DNA from: Moniliella sp. 'wahieum'
Taxonomy: Eukaryota > Basidiomycota > Moniliellomycetes > Moniliellales > Moniliellaceae
Reading direction: 5' to 3'
DNA: 64,000 nt
Assembly: GCA_003971905.1 (NCBI GenBank)
Contig: RSEE01000004.1
Coordinates: 1-64,000 of the forward strand
Below, piece by piece: positions 36,664-48,297 of this stretch. Positions within the stretch are counted from its first letter, which is position 1. Every line of letters starts with the position of its first letter. Both the position numbers and the translations under genes were made by a program. The notes under the pieces were generated by a model. It made no database searches. It saw only the letters and a program-made list of their open reading frames with translations, and had not been told where the DNA came from.

Positions 36664-38883
36664 TTACTGCTGGTCGAGATACCAGTTGACCTTCTTATCC
36701 CATCCACGCTCTGTGAGGAGCGAAATGACCTCAGGCACATCCTTGGCACCGTTGCCACTGAGAGAGATGACAATGTCCTGGTCCTTGGGCAACTTGGCCG
36801 CCTCCTTAAAGCCGCCATAGATGGCATGACTGCTCTCCAAGGCAGGGATGATGCCCTCGAGTTGGGTGAGCAGACGGAAGCCCTCGAGTGCCTCGACGTC
36901 GGTGGCCACGCGGTACTCGGCACGGCCCGTGTCCTTGAGCCAAGCATGCTCGGGGCCAATGCCGCTGTAGTCCAGACCGGCACTGATCGAGTGGGTTTCG
37001 GTGATCTGGCCATCTTTGTCCTGCAAAAGGTAGGTGCGGACGCCGTGCAGCACACCCGGTTTGCCCTTGGACAAGGTAGCGCTGTGCCGGTCCGTGTCCA
37101 CGCCGTCGCCGCCCGCTTCGACACCAATCAGACGAACGCTCTTGTCGGGAATAAACGTGTGGAACATGCCGATCGCATTGGAGCCACCACCGACGCAGGC
37201 GACCACCGCGTCCGGCAGCTTGCCACGCTTGGCTTGCAGCTGCTTGCGCACCTCCTTGCCAATGATCGACTGGAAGTCCCGCACCATCGACGGGAACGGG
37301 TGCGGGCCAATCGCCGAGCCCACAACATAGTGCGTCGTGTCAATGTTGCTCACCCAGTCCCGGTTCGCCTCGTTGATCGCGTCCTTCAGTGTCTTGCTAC
37401 CAGCCTCGACGGCGACCACCTCGGCACCGAGCATCTTCATCCGGTAGGCGTTCAGCTGCTGTCTCCGCACATCCTCCGCGCCCATATACACCACACACTT
37501 GAGACCAAACTTGGCCGCGACCGTGGCGGTGGCCACACCATGCTGTCCTGCACCCGTCTCAGCAATGATGCGCGTCTTGCCCAACCGCTTGGCCAGCAAC
37601 ATTTGTCCCACCACATTGTTGATCTTGTGCGAGCCCGTGTGGTTCATGTCTTCACGCTTGAGCCAGATGCGAGCGCCGCCGGCAGCCTCGGTGAGCCGGT
37701 CGGCAAAGTACAGGTCGGAAGGGCGACCAATGTATTCAAAGTAGCTCTCAAACTCTTTCCAGAAGGCAGGGTCGTTGACAGCCTCGACATAGGCCTTCTC
37801 GAGCTCGGCATGGGCTTGGTACAGCGCCTCAGGCACATACTGCCCGCCAAACTGGCCAAACCAACCCGGCCGATCTTGCTCCTGGGACGCCGGCTGGACA
37901 GCACGCTGGGACGAGGGCGCGCTGGCGCTAATGTGCGGAAGAGGTTGGGTGCGATGCCAAAATCCATTGGGCTTGTTGGTAATCTCTTCGCAAAAGCGTT
38001 GTGCTGCGGCGGCACGCTCGCCCTCGGGCGCTTGGCCCACCACCTTGATCAATTGCGAACCAATCACCACGCCATCCGACACAGCGCCCACCTCGGTAAA
38101 GTGCTCGTGCGTCGACACGCCAAACCCAACGGCCAACGGTACGTGCACATCCTCCGCAGCCTGCACCTTCCGGATTCGCGCCACCAGCGGCTCCAACGTC
38201 GCACTCACACTGGACGTCGCACCCGTCGTGCCATTTTTGCTGACAACGTAGATGAAGGAATCGGCCAGACGCAGCAGCGTCGCAATCCGCTTATCGGTCG
38301 TTCCGGGCGCCACAAGCGGGATAAAAGAAAGCCTGCACAACAAAAAGGTCAGAAGAGCAAGAGGGAAGCGAGGTCAACAATCTGGTTTTCCACCCAACGT
38401 GGCAACAGGCGGGGAGAGGCACAGGGAGCGAGAAACGTACCCCTCGGTGGTGCAAGCACCGCGGAAGGCAAACGCATCTTCCGGAGGCAGATCCACAATG
38501 ATGAAGCCACTGGCGCCAGCAGCGCGGGCGTCAGCAACCAACTGTTTCTCGCCATAGGCCAGGATGGGATTGTAGTAGCCCATGAGCAAGACGGGGACGG
38601 TAAGGCCGGCCTTGCGTGCCTGGGCCACCAGGTCGAGACACGAGTGCAGGGTCACGCCATTGGTCAGCGCCACCTCGTCGCTGTGTTGGATGGCAGGGCC
38701 ATCGGCCTGGGGGTCACTGAACGGCACGCCCAGCTCAATCACATCCGCACCTCCCTTCTCGAGGCCGAGGAGGAGCGGAACCGTGTCGGCGACAGTGGGG
38801 AAGCCGGCGGTGAGGAAGGTGACAAAGACGGGCTCATTTTTGGCGTCCTTGGCGGCAAACGTTTGGCGAAGGTGTGCTGCCAT
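36664..38883 (-). CDS. TRP5: Bifunctional tryptophan synthase
   Basis: A fused alpha-beta enzyme of 703 residues that makes tryptophan from indole-glycerol phosphate and serine; the fusion is standard in fungi. The alpha half has [29 protein letters not shown] with the catalytic Glu and Asp, and [13 protein letters not shown]. The beta half starts near [15 protein letters not shown] and has the PLP-lysine motif HTGSHKINN and the phosphate-binding GGGSNAIG. It ends with the cation/serine-site region near [15 protein letters not shown]. One 108-base intron lies at 38333-38440 (GTACGT donor, TCTGACC branch, TGCAG acceptor), phase 2 within GG-G. The start is the ATG at 38883. The frame is intact with extreme codon bias; the antisense strand is open for 790 codons as a result. 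Confidence 0.97.
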
Positions 38884-40689
38884 GGTGAAGACAGACAGGG
38901 GGGAAGGGGGGGGGGTTGAACTGGTTGAACTGGGTGGGGGTGGGGGGTGGGAAGAATGAGGGAGAGTGGCGAGAGAAACGGAAGGCGCTGGAAGCGGGCC
39001 GGTGCAAGGAAGGCAGGTCCAGCAAGCGCAGTAGGCGCACGGAGAAAGAGCGGCGAACACGGCTGCCTGTTTTGTCCGCACGAAGTTTCATTCCAATGTT
39101 ACCAATTGCAATGTTCGAGGGGGTGCGGTGCCAGCTGACGTCAGCCGTGGTGGACGTGGAGTGTTGGTACTGCGGTCCCCAGCTTGTCCGGGGCGCGTTT
39201 GCCACCGCCCCAGTCGCATGTTGGCTGACTTGAGTACTTGAGTTCTTGTCAGTCAACGCGCGCGCAGCTTGCACGTCGATGCAACGCGTAGTCGGTGGCG
39301 GGCGCATCCCCACCACGCTCGTCTGTCTCTCGTCGTCGCGCCTCCCATGCTCCTTTCCGCCCACCACGTCCCACCTCTCTCGTCGCCTTCAATCTCCCTC
39401 TGCCTTTGGTTGCCCGAGGGTGATTTCACTGTGAACGCAGAGCATTTGCCCCTGTGCCCCTCACACCTCGCAGGACTCCTGGGCCGAGTCCGCTTTCGCC
39501 GGCTGGGTTTGGTACTGGTGCGCTAGCGACATGGGGTTTTGCCTGAGGACGGTACGGCAAGTGTAAGCTGGATCTATTGAGGGCGTGGGGAGCGGGTGAC
39601 CTTGAATGCGACGATGACCGCTTGTGGCGGGTGAAGCTTGAAGCTTGAAGCTTGAAGGTGGAGGTGGTACGGAGGGGTATATACATTTCAGCGATGGGTG
39701 TGGTGGGTATGGCTTGCGTGGGTGCCCGAGTGGGGAGGTGACATGGTGACAGTGTACGTGAGGCTGGGGGAGGTGCCGGTGATGAGAACGGCGGCGGGGG
39801 GAGAGAGGGCTTGGTGGATTTGGTAGCCAACTTGATTGCAAGCACCAGGCATGCACGCATTCGAATGTTGGTTGGGTGGTCGGGTGATCGGCTGCGTTCA
39901 TTGTACGTTCCTTAACATTCGGCCTGCAGACACCGGGACCCCGCCGGACCTGCCACTGCATGTGGCCGACGCATGCTGGAGCACCCAGGCCAGGTAGCGC
40001 GTACTGGCTGCATGGAAGCACACTCGCGTGTGGCGGTGCAGCGGCGGTGGGGAGCGGCGTCTCGAAGCACTAATCGCGTACGAAGCACTAATCGCGTACG
40101 AAGCACCAGCCGCCCACCCCAACACACTGGCCCCGCTGCACGCTCGCACAGGGCACCCACCCACCCATGCCAGCTTGCGCGGGCGGGGCACAGAACGGCA
40201 CCGACGCTCTCCCACGGCGCCCCTGCACAGCGCCCCGCCTCCCGCGCCTGCCGTCCCGTGCCGCCCTCTGCCGCACCCCGCCGGCCCAGCACGGCTGCCG
40301 GTAGGGTTGGGTGAGACGGGTGGCACACACGGGCGCCGTGCTGGGGATGCGGGGTGGGGATCGGCGGCGTGGACGTTTGGATCGGCAGGGCTGGCGCGGC
40401 ATGGGTGACCCCGTGCGGTGAGCTCACCCAAAGCACATGCTTGGCTGCGGCCAGCCAGGCCGCCGTTGCGTTATTTGCGCTGGGCTCTGGTCCCTGGGGC
40501 CCAGCACCCATTGGGCATTCAGTTGCAGCCTCCTAGCCCTAGTCACGACGCGCTCACTTCCACTTCAGCTTAGCTTCAGCCTCCGCCGCCAACCTTACCG
40601 CCTTCCGCCCCTCCCACCTTCCCCGCCCACGCTCTTTCATCCCCTGGCCACCTTCTTTTTCTCCTCCTCCCTTCGCCTGTCCCCCCACC
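38884..40689. other. Intergenic, about 1.8 kb
   Basis: No gene is supported. It contains an aagcttg period-7 array at about 39632-39657 and an 18-base tandem repeat at 40063-40106. The stretch 40130-40340 is very GC-rich and open in several frames without protein character. Confidence 0.55.
40063..40106. repeat. 18-bp tandem repeat
   Basis: The unit cgaagcactaatcgcgta occurs at 40063-40080 and 40081-40098, with eight bases of a third copy at 40099-40106. The copies are identical, which implies a recent duplication. Confidence 0.85.
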
Positions 40690-41751
40690 ATGCGTTCTCT
40701 GCCCCTGGCTGCCCTCACCCTCGCCCTCGGCGTCCTTTCCAACGTCGCCGCCCTCCCCGCCCCGGCCCCCGCAGGAGGCACCCCTCCCGCGCGCTGCCAA
40801 CACCACCCACCTCCTCATGCCCCGCGGCCAGGCCACCTTCTACCACCCCAAAACAGAGGGCCCGAGTCCCATTGGCAGCTGTGGCGGCGCACCAATGACC
40901 GACAATACGGTACGTGCCCTTGCTCCCTGTTTACCCTCTTCCGCTGCCCCTCCCAGGGCATGGCGTGCGACCCTTTCCGCCTTGACTAACCTTGATGCGG
41001 TGTGCTTGCATAGATGGGTGTTGCCCTGTCCCAAGCCGGCTGGGACCGGTTCCAAAGGGAAGGCCTGTCGCAGAGCGACTTGTGCTTCAAAACCCTCATC
41101 CTCTACGGCAGTGACGGCACACAACAGCAAGCTCAATTGATGGACACCTGCCCCTTTGACGCGGCTACTGACACCTGTGGCTCTGGTAAGTTCTCTGATC
41201 CCCTCCTTATGGTCCGAAAAGAATACTAGCGCTGACTTTTCTTTCGATCAGTCTGCGACTTGGACTTGACTGCCGGTCTGTTCAAGAAGATGGCGCAACC
41301 CGCGGTGGGTGTATTCCCCATCACCTGGACCTTTGCCGATGGCACGCCGTCGGGATGTGGGCCGACATTGGGCAAATCCGGTGGTGGAAAGGGGTCCCCT
41401 AAACATTCTGCTGCGGCAGCGCCTGCACCTGCGCCCTCATCCTCTCCGAACTCCTCACCCAAACACGACGTTCTAGCCTCCCCCGCCGCCTCTCCCGCTG
41501 CTGCGCCGGCGCCGGCCCCGGGCTCTGCTGCTGCGCCGCGGATCCCTTGGCCGCGGCGCTCTCGGCTGCAGAGGGGTTGTTTGGTGGCTTGTTTGGCGCC
41601 GCGCCCGCGGCATCGTCCCCGCCTGCTGCTGTGGCTGCGGCGCCGCAGCCAACACAAGAAGGTATACTCGCCCTCCCAGTCCGAAGTGGGTCACGTGGCC
41701 TCCTTGGAGGACATGCTGAAGGCCATTATGGCTGCCATCATCCCGCACTGA
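40690..41751 (+). CDS. Secreted RlpA/barwin-like double-psi beta-barrel protein
   Basis: The signal peptide is MRSLPLAALTLALGVLSNVA with a likely cut before LPAPAPA. The domain starts RGQATFYHPKTEGPSPIGSC and continues CFKTLILYGSDG, LMDTCPFDAATDTCGS and VCDLDLTAGLFKKMA to VFPITWTF, the DPBB fold shared with expansins, cerato-platanin-like and fungal RlpA-like proteins. Such proteins bind or loosen wall polysaccharide and can be effectors; no catalytic claim is made. Introns lie at 40910-41013 (GTACGT, GACTAAC, CATAG) and 41186-41251 (GTAAGT, GCTGAC, ATCAG). A Ser/Ala/Pro-rich tail follows, ending SLEDMLKAIMAAIIPH. One frame break lies between the signal peptide and the domain (about 40765-40790), and others lie in the Ala-rich tail (about 41540-41660). 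Confidence 0.78.
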
Positions 41752-43565
41752 GCGGGACCCCGAAGCGGTGGGTGAGCGGGTGGGCCTCGTTTGTGGGTTT
41801 CGGCGCTGAGCTTGCAACATCGCCACCCCCTTTTTCTACACATTCTCTCAACCCTTTTTTTCCGCTCAATGCTCCTACCCCTGTTTCCCGGTCAAATAAG
41901 AACAAGGGGGAAGAGAAGGGGGCCTGGGTTCTTGCACACTTTCTTTCTATTGTCTCCTAGGCCGGATCCTGTTTTGCATTGGGAAGTATTAATGTCAATC
42001 TGATTCCTATCCTGTTCTTTTCTGCTTCCTCCTCGAGCTCGAAGCAGCCTTACCTTCTTCAAACCGTTGAAACCTCTTATCCACCTTTCCCGCGTCCCAT
42101 CGTCCACCAGCAGGATAGAAGGGAACCCCTCCCCCGTCGGTTGGCTCGGCTTGTCGTGTCTTCCTCTCCGTGGTCATGGTCACTTTTTCTCTATAACTCT
42201 ACTTTCCGGTCCAATGGGTTACGAGCAAGCGCCGCCGGGCGCCGCGCGACGAATTGCTAGGATGGTCTTCTTGCCTTGGCCCCCTCATTTTTTGCTGTTT
42301 CCCCTCTTCGCTGTGGTGTCCTCTTTGTCACGGGCCGGCCCATTTGTTTCTTTCGTTGGTTGTTTCTTTTTTCTTTGCCCGGCTCGGCTGGTCTGGGTCG
42401 TCCAGCTATCTCAATGTGTGCTGTACCCGCGCACAGGTATGTGTGGGTAGGGACATCCGTACGAAGTCCCCGTCCATGGCACGCCAAGGTATCACGAAGA
42501 GGCATTCTAGTAGCGTCACGTGCTAGACCATGATCGATAGATAGTAGTGCGCCGCGCGTAACGCAGATGTGACCTGACGAGCTACGGGCATGGGCCACAA
42601 CCAGAGCCACGCCGTCGAACTGGAAAGGTTCGGGGAGCAGTAGCTGCTCGCGAGCACAGAGGGGATGTTTTTAGCCCAACGAGTCTCCCCACGGTTTCGA
42701 GTGTTGGGAGCAGAAGGTAAGAGTGGCTACGTGCCAGCGCGGCAAGGGGTCGGTCTCTGGAAGCTATCATCTCCCCGTCACGCGTCACGCGCACATGTCA
42801 CGCATGAGATCGCAGATCAATCGCAGATCCCAACATGCCACAGCAGTATCTATCAGAGAAAGCCGACCGAATGTGTGGGAGAGGCAGACGGAGAGGCAGA
42901 GGACGATTCGATGATCGATGAAGTGAAGAGAAACTGAAAGCCAAAAATTCCATGCGACACTCCGTTTCACATCCTCATGGTCCAGCCTATATGTGAATGC
43001 AGTGTGAGTGTATAGAGAAAAACATGGATAGAGGTGGAGAAACGGGGAATATGCGGTCCAAAAGCCATCGGCAGAGTCAAAAGGGGGAAAAGGAACAAGA
43101 GTGTGAAGAGAGAAGAAGAAAAAAGCGGGTGTGCATATGGACGGGGGAATGGTTCTCCATAGTGTAGCCATAGTTAGAACAGGACCATGTTACCGAGATC
43201 CAGAGGATGTGCAGGGAACCTCACCGCGCAGAGACGGGTGTCTCGAGATGAGGCCTGAGGAGACACCCATTTCGATCTCGCCCTGAGACCAGAGGTGGAG
43301 GCGAAAAGGATGGTGCGTTATAATGTGGAAGAGAGCGTGACAGACAGAAGAGAGTGTACTGGGTGTGGTACAGAACTAGAGCGGCAGAAGAAGTTTGAGG
43401 GTCTCCGCAAGGGGGTGGGGCATGTGGGTGCGAAACCGGGTGACATAAACAACCGCCCAAATGGATATGGAAGAGAGAGAGAAAGCAGGGAGAGAAGTGG
43501 TGGTGGGGGGAGGAGAGGTTTAAGGGAAGAACAGGGAGAAGGAACGAGGACGAGGAAAGGGAAGC
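41752..43565. other. Intergenic between convergent genes, about 1.8 kb
   Basis: No gene is supported. The first 600 bases are T-rich 3' flank of the secreted-protein gene. 43000-43550 is purine-rich on the plus strand and probably belongs to the 3' flank of the SKN1/KRE6 gene. Confidence 0.5.
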
Positions 43566-45858
43566 TCAGTTTGGATTTGGATTTGTTGTCGTTCCACGCC
43601 GATACATCACACTCTGGCTGATCATTCCCAATCGCGGCCGAGGCATAGGCTCGGGCTTTGGGAATTGGCATTGTCGGGCTCCCCGGGCTAGTGGAGGGGG
43701 TAGCATTGCATCCGTCTGGGTTGAGCCGGTTGCGGGGCCAGGGAGCGCCGTATCCACCCGGACCGGCGCCCCAGAGAGTCAGATTGGGATTGGTGTAGGC
43801 CTCGAGGTGACGCGAAATGTAGTCCTGGGTCGGGTAGTCCGGGGGTCGCACCCCACGTTGATCTTGGCTGGATCTTGGAAGACACGGATCCAGTCCAACG
43901 CCATCGTCGATGGCCACAGCAGCTGCTTCCAGGACGGCGTGCCAAAGTTTTGCGAAATGCCCAGATTGGCAAGGATGTAGAGCGGTTCGGGCGTCACGGG
44001 GCGGGCGGAGATGTTGGCAAGAGGATCGGCGGCCAGTTGGTCGGCAGTCAGTCGCCAGGCCCGCTGGCCACTCGCTTCCCATTCAATAAAACCTTGGTGA
44101 CCGGGCTGGTACTCGACAGCATACTCGGTAAAGAGACCGGTACTCCCATTGGCTAGGTATTCCACCCCCAGCTGGTCCGTAGGTGTCACCCCAGATACGC
44201 TCTGCTGTGTCAGTTCGCCCGTGTAGGGGTTGACGATGGTTCGGTTGTCGAACAATTGAGGCGCAGTCATGGGACGGTAATAGGCTAACAAAGGAGATAT
44301 CAGGAGATGGGGAGAAAGATCAGTACAAGTGTTTCGCCTACGCCATGTGCGCGCGTTCATTAAACGCAGCAGAGAGGTGGAAAAGAGAAGAATTGGAGGG
44401 GGCACGAACCATTAAATGGGCGAACTGACCCGATTGCGACACGGTCATGCCTTCTTGTCCGTTGACTTGGGCCTCAAAAAGATCAATCTCACTCGCCATT
44501 CGGCTGGGAAACTACCGTCAGCCAACTTGGGGCCAGGGTGGTCGTCATCGGGACAGGTAAGGCGCGAGAGACGTTGGCCAGTCAAAAAGGACAGAGACTT
44601 GCTGCTGTGTTTGCGGTTAAAGGGGCAGTTTCCCAAGATAGCCGAGTCGGGCAAGTTGGTCATTGGGTCCGTTTGGTTGGGCAGGGTGCCCGTGTCGCAC
44701 GCATCATAACTGTAGGGCCAGGTGCCTTCGAGCGTTGCGCCGTACCCAGCGCGACCTAGATTCCCATCAACCAAATTGCCGGCCAGAGGCCAGCGGCAGT
44801 CGCCTTTCCCGGTAGGCGAACACTTGCCACCAACACCCCGCCCGTAAAACAGAACTTGTTCCACGACTGGATCATGCCTCGCGAAAGTTGAGGTTGTGCT
44901 CAGGGTGCTGGCTGAGCGTGATGTGCAGTGCGCCATCCGCTGTCGTCACCGCCGCGGGTCGTACCATTCGTAGTTGTTGGTGGCCCAGTAGTGCAGGTCG
45001 ACTGCCTCCCAGAAGGGGCTGGGTGTGCAACAGAATGAGAGAGTAAGAAAATCCAGCAAAGAGAGAGGTTAGCAATCTGTTATTTAGATCCTCCCTCTAC
45101 TACTGTTGCTCCAGCAAGGGACAATAAGGTCCAAGATCCGACTTACTCGTCACCGGGTGTAGAAGCTCCTGCCGGGGTGTGTTGAATTCGTCCGAGAAGA
45201 CAAGTTTGAGCATGGTGGATCCATCGACGGACAGACGGGTGTAAGCTTCAGGTGGAGTATCGGGATCAATGAGGGCAGTGCGGACGCCCGGGATGCTCCC
45301 CACCTGGCCAGAAGCATTGGTCCCACCCGGACCGTAACCACCTAAGGTGGTCGAATGGTGGTGGTACGTAGTGAGGATGGGGTAGCCGGCAAACAGCATC
45401 AGCAGTCCCAATAGCACCACTACCACCGTGCCCCATTCATCGCCGCCCGTGCATTGGCCCACCTCGCACCCCTGTGTCTTTCTCCGACCTCACCCGTTGC
45501 CCACCCTGTCCGTCGGGCTCATACTGAACGTGGTGCAGATCGTCGTCCAGTTCATCGAGTTCATTATCATAAAGTATGGTCAAGAACCTTTGCCTTCTTG
45601 TGTAACGACTCCATCGCCCATCCCAGAGGGGACAAGGGTCGAGGGTGCGGCCTCTGATATTGGCTTCCCAGTTCGGTTTCGCTGGATGGAGTGACACTGG
45701 GGGAATGCTGCGGTCTGCCTTCCTGCCACATCACGGAAAGAGATTGCACTGCTGGCCAAGAGTGCGGTCGAACTAGATGTGGGGGTTGGGCCAAAACGGG
45801 CGGCTTGCGGAGCCGAGAGCGTGGTGGACTCAGATACAAGACCAGGGTGCCGTGGCAT
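43566..45858 (-). CDS. Beta-1,6-glucan assembly protein, SKN1/KRE6 family (GH16-like)
   Basis: A type II membrane protein needed for cell-wall beta-1,6-glucan. The anchor is VVVVLLGLLMLFAGYPI (near 45390). The lumenal part follows with LVFSDEFNTP, FWEAVDLHYWATNNYEWYDP, LGRAGYGATLEGTWPYSYDA CDTGTLPNQT and LTGQRLSRLTCPDDDHPGP. The catalytic-type motif EIDLFEAQV (both Glu present, near 44445) is next, then EYQPGHQGFIEWEASGQRAW, ISARPVTPEPLYILANLGIS, DYISRHLEAYTNPNLTLW and NRLNPDGCNATP. Introns lie at 44285-44409 (GTTCGT to TTAG) and 45019-45146 (GTAAGT to CCCAG). At least five single-base frame breaks are needed. The N-terminus is disordered; the start at 45858 and the exact stop are both uncertain. 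Confidence 0.85.
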
Positions 45859-48297
45859 GGGGTACCTCACCAATCGCCAACGCAAGCCGGGTCGGATGGG
45901 GGAAGATGGGGTGGGAGGAGGGGGAGGAAACAGGGACCAGCACTTGAGCAGGCAGAGGGGCATTAATGAGGGAAATGCAGCGACTGAAGGTGCAGGCGGG
46001 ATTGGAAAGACGGAGGCCAGGGTGCTGTGCCTTGTCGTCGCTGCTGGGCATGTCGGGCGGGTGTGGCGTCGAGCTGGGGAAGGTGTTCGAGGGGAGTGGT
46101 GGAGGCAAAAAGGAGATGTGCGAGGAAGTGCGAGGCGGGAGAGGAAAAGACATGGGGGGTGCAAGAGCGCAACAACAGTTCCTTCCGGCAGCTATCTGTA
46201 CATTCACAGAGGCTACTGTTCACTGTATCGGAACGTCGCCACCTGCCGCAGCAGGCCGCTGCCGCATGGCGTCTGTCTGGGCACAAGCGCACATGCTGCT
46301 GAGATACTCTCAAAAGCTATCTATATACTAACGGTATATGTATTGAAACACGAATAGTCCGATCCCTGACCCGCGTAACCTTGCCCGCCACCGCCCGTTG
46401 CTTGAACCGTTGTATCGTCGTGCCAACTGACAATGCATTCAAGCTCGCACGAACCTTAGTGAGATACTGGGGTGTTGTGCCCGCTTTTGGGCATATATGC
46501 TGCTGCCACTACGGGGAGAAAAGCGTGGGGCGTGCCACCTCGGTGCTGCTGCGGTCCTATCAGTTAGAGAAACCAACACACAACACAACACACACAGCCG
46601 AAGATACTGTCGTACCCTTCGGCTGGCGTGCTGGCGTCCACGACTGGAAAACAAACACGTTGTAAACCAACACCCCCACGTCCCCGACTCTTTCTCGGCT
46701 ATGGGCGTGAAGAAGAAGCGTTAAGGGTTAAGCCTTCTTAGGCCCGCCGCGTTCACACTGCCCTCTTACGCCACCCGCGGAACTAACCCTACGATATATA
46801 TACCCCGCCGCTGCTGCGGATCTGTTCGGCTAGAGTTACATTCCTCAAACCCACAGTATATGCGCTCTACTACCATCGCATCCTATAGTACAGAGCCACA
46901 CTCTTTTCTAAAGCTTCGAATGCCGACTGTCGGTTACCAATGATCGATTTCTGCTTCCTTCCAAATGGACGGATACGCAGGATACGCCACCGAGACCCTA
47001 GCTTGAACCTTGAAAACCTTTGGACGCTCTTCATGCACTCATGGCCGAGGTCATTTCTGTTAGTTTGGCTGATCGGAGACGGGGCTAGGCCAGGAGGAGG
47101 CAACTGGGCCTGGGCCTTGCGCCACTGCTGCAACGCGGTATAGGCGCTGTGGATCCGCGGCGCCTGTGGTGAACCTAGGGCGTGGGACTTTGGATTGGGG
47201 GGCGGGACTAAGAGACTGAGGCTGCGGCCTGCTGCGGCCATGGATGAGATCAGAATCATGGCACTGCAGCAACTTATCAAAACAAAGAGGCCACATCTGT
47301 GTCGTGTTACGCTCACAACTGGGCACGGGCTAGTTCTTTCCTCCCCTCCTACCCATTGTTGAGGTCAGAGCGCCATGGGGCTGCGGGGGTGGTGATCCCC
47401 CGCTAGACTAGCTCACGGGCCTGTGACAGCAGACAAGGGTCTACACAACGTGGGGAGGCAAGGTGCAAATCAAGGAAGCAGATGACAAACCAGCCAAGTT
47501 GGGGGAATGATACATAGCATAGGCAAGGCCAGACAGGGGGTAAAGCAGCAGAAACAAGAGAAGAGAGATTGTCAGCACCATGTTCATTAGGGCAGTAGCA
47601 GTGCAAGGGTCAGGGGGGCGACATAGCGTATTAAGAGACGCCCGCAATAGTTGTCGGCATAGATAGTACGACTGGTGCCAGCATGTTTTCTATCATCGAA
47701 AGCCCTCTCAAGGTGGGGGAGAGCATATTGCAGAAGCATATAAAAAAGAGGCGTGTAATCGGGTCGACTTACAAGGAGGACACAGGGTGTCTAGCTGCGG
47801 CCCAAGGGTCAAGCCGGAGGCGGTGGTGGCGGTTGGCGGAGGAATAGCGCGAAAGAAGATCTGCGCGAAAGCTTCGCATGTTTAATCAGTGAGGAATGGG
47901 CAAATCATTATCGCCTCCACGTGCCTTGATTCCGCCTCGTCGTGTTCCGCCCGCCCCCGCCGGCGAAATTCTCCGCTGGAATCGGCGGACTTGGCACGGA
48001 CCTTCGGCTTCGCCCAAGATGCCCGGACATGGGCTAGAGTGACTGTTCTGGTGCGCGGCCCAGGCGGTTTAATCCAAGGCAGCCTGAGGTCATCAGACCC
48101 AGGCCTGATGCGCCTGATCAGGAGTCCGAAGTAAACCAACCAGAATCCGCGACCCGGGGCCTTTGCATGACTGCCTTGAAGCGTGGCTGTTCTCCGTCGC
48201 CCCTTAGCCGTTGCCCACCACTTTGTTCGCATCTACTCCCCACCATGATGCACCCTTCACCGTCTGTGTGCCGCGCAAGTGCTGGCCTTGGGTCCGC
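45859..48297. other. Intergenic, about 2.4 kb
   Basis: No gene is supported. A strong TATA-like run lies at about 46792-46801 with no recognisable product after it, so an unannotated RNA is possible. Short open frames on both strands show no domain. Confidence 0.5.

Noticed and set aside
36547-38919. 790-codon open frame antisense to TRP5 as a protein gene
   Set aside because: It crosses the TRP5 intron, has no domain and mirrors the codon bias of TRP5. Kept only as a codon-bias observation.
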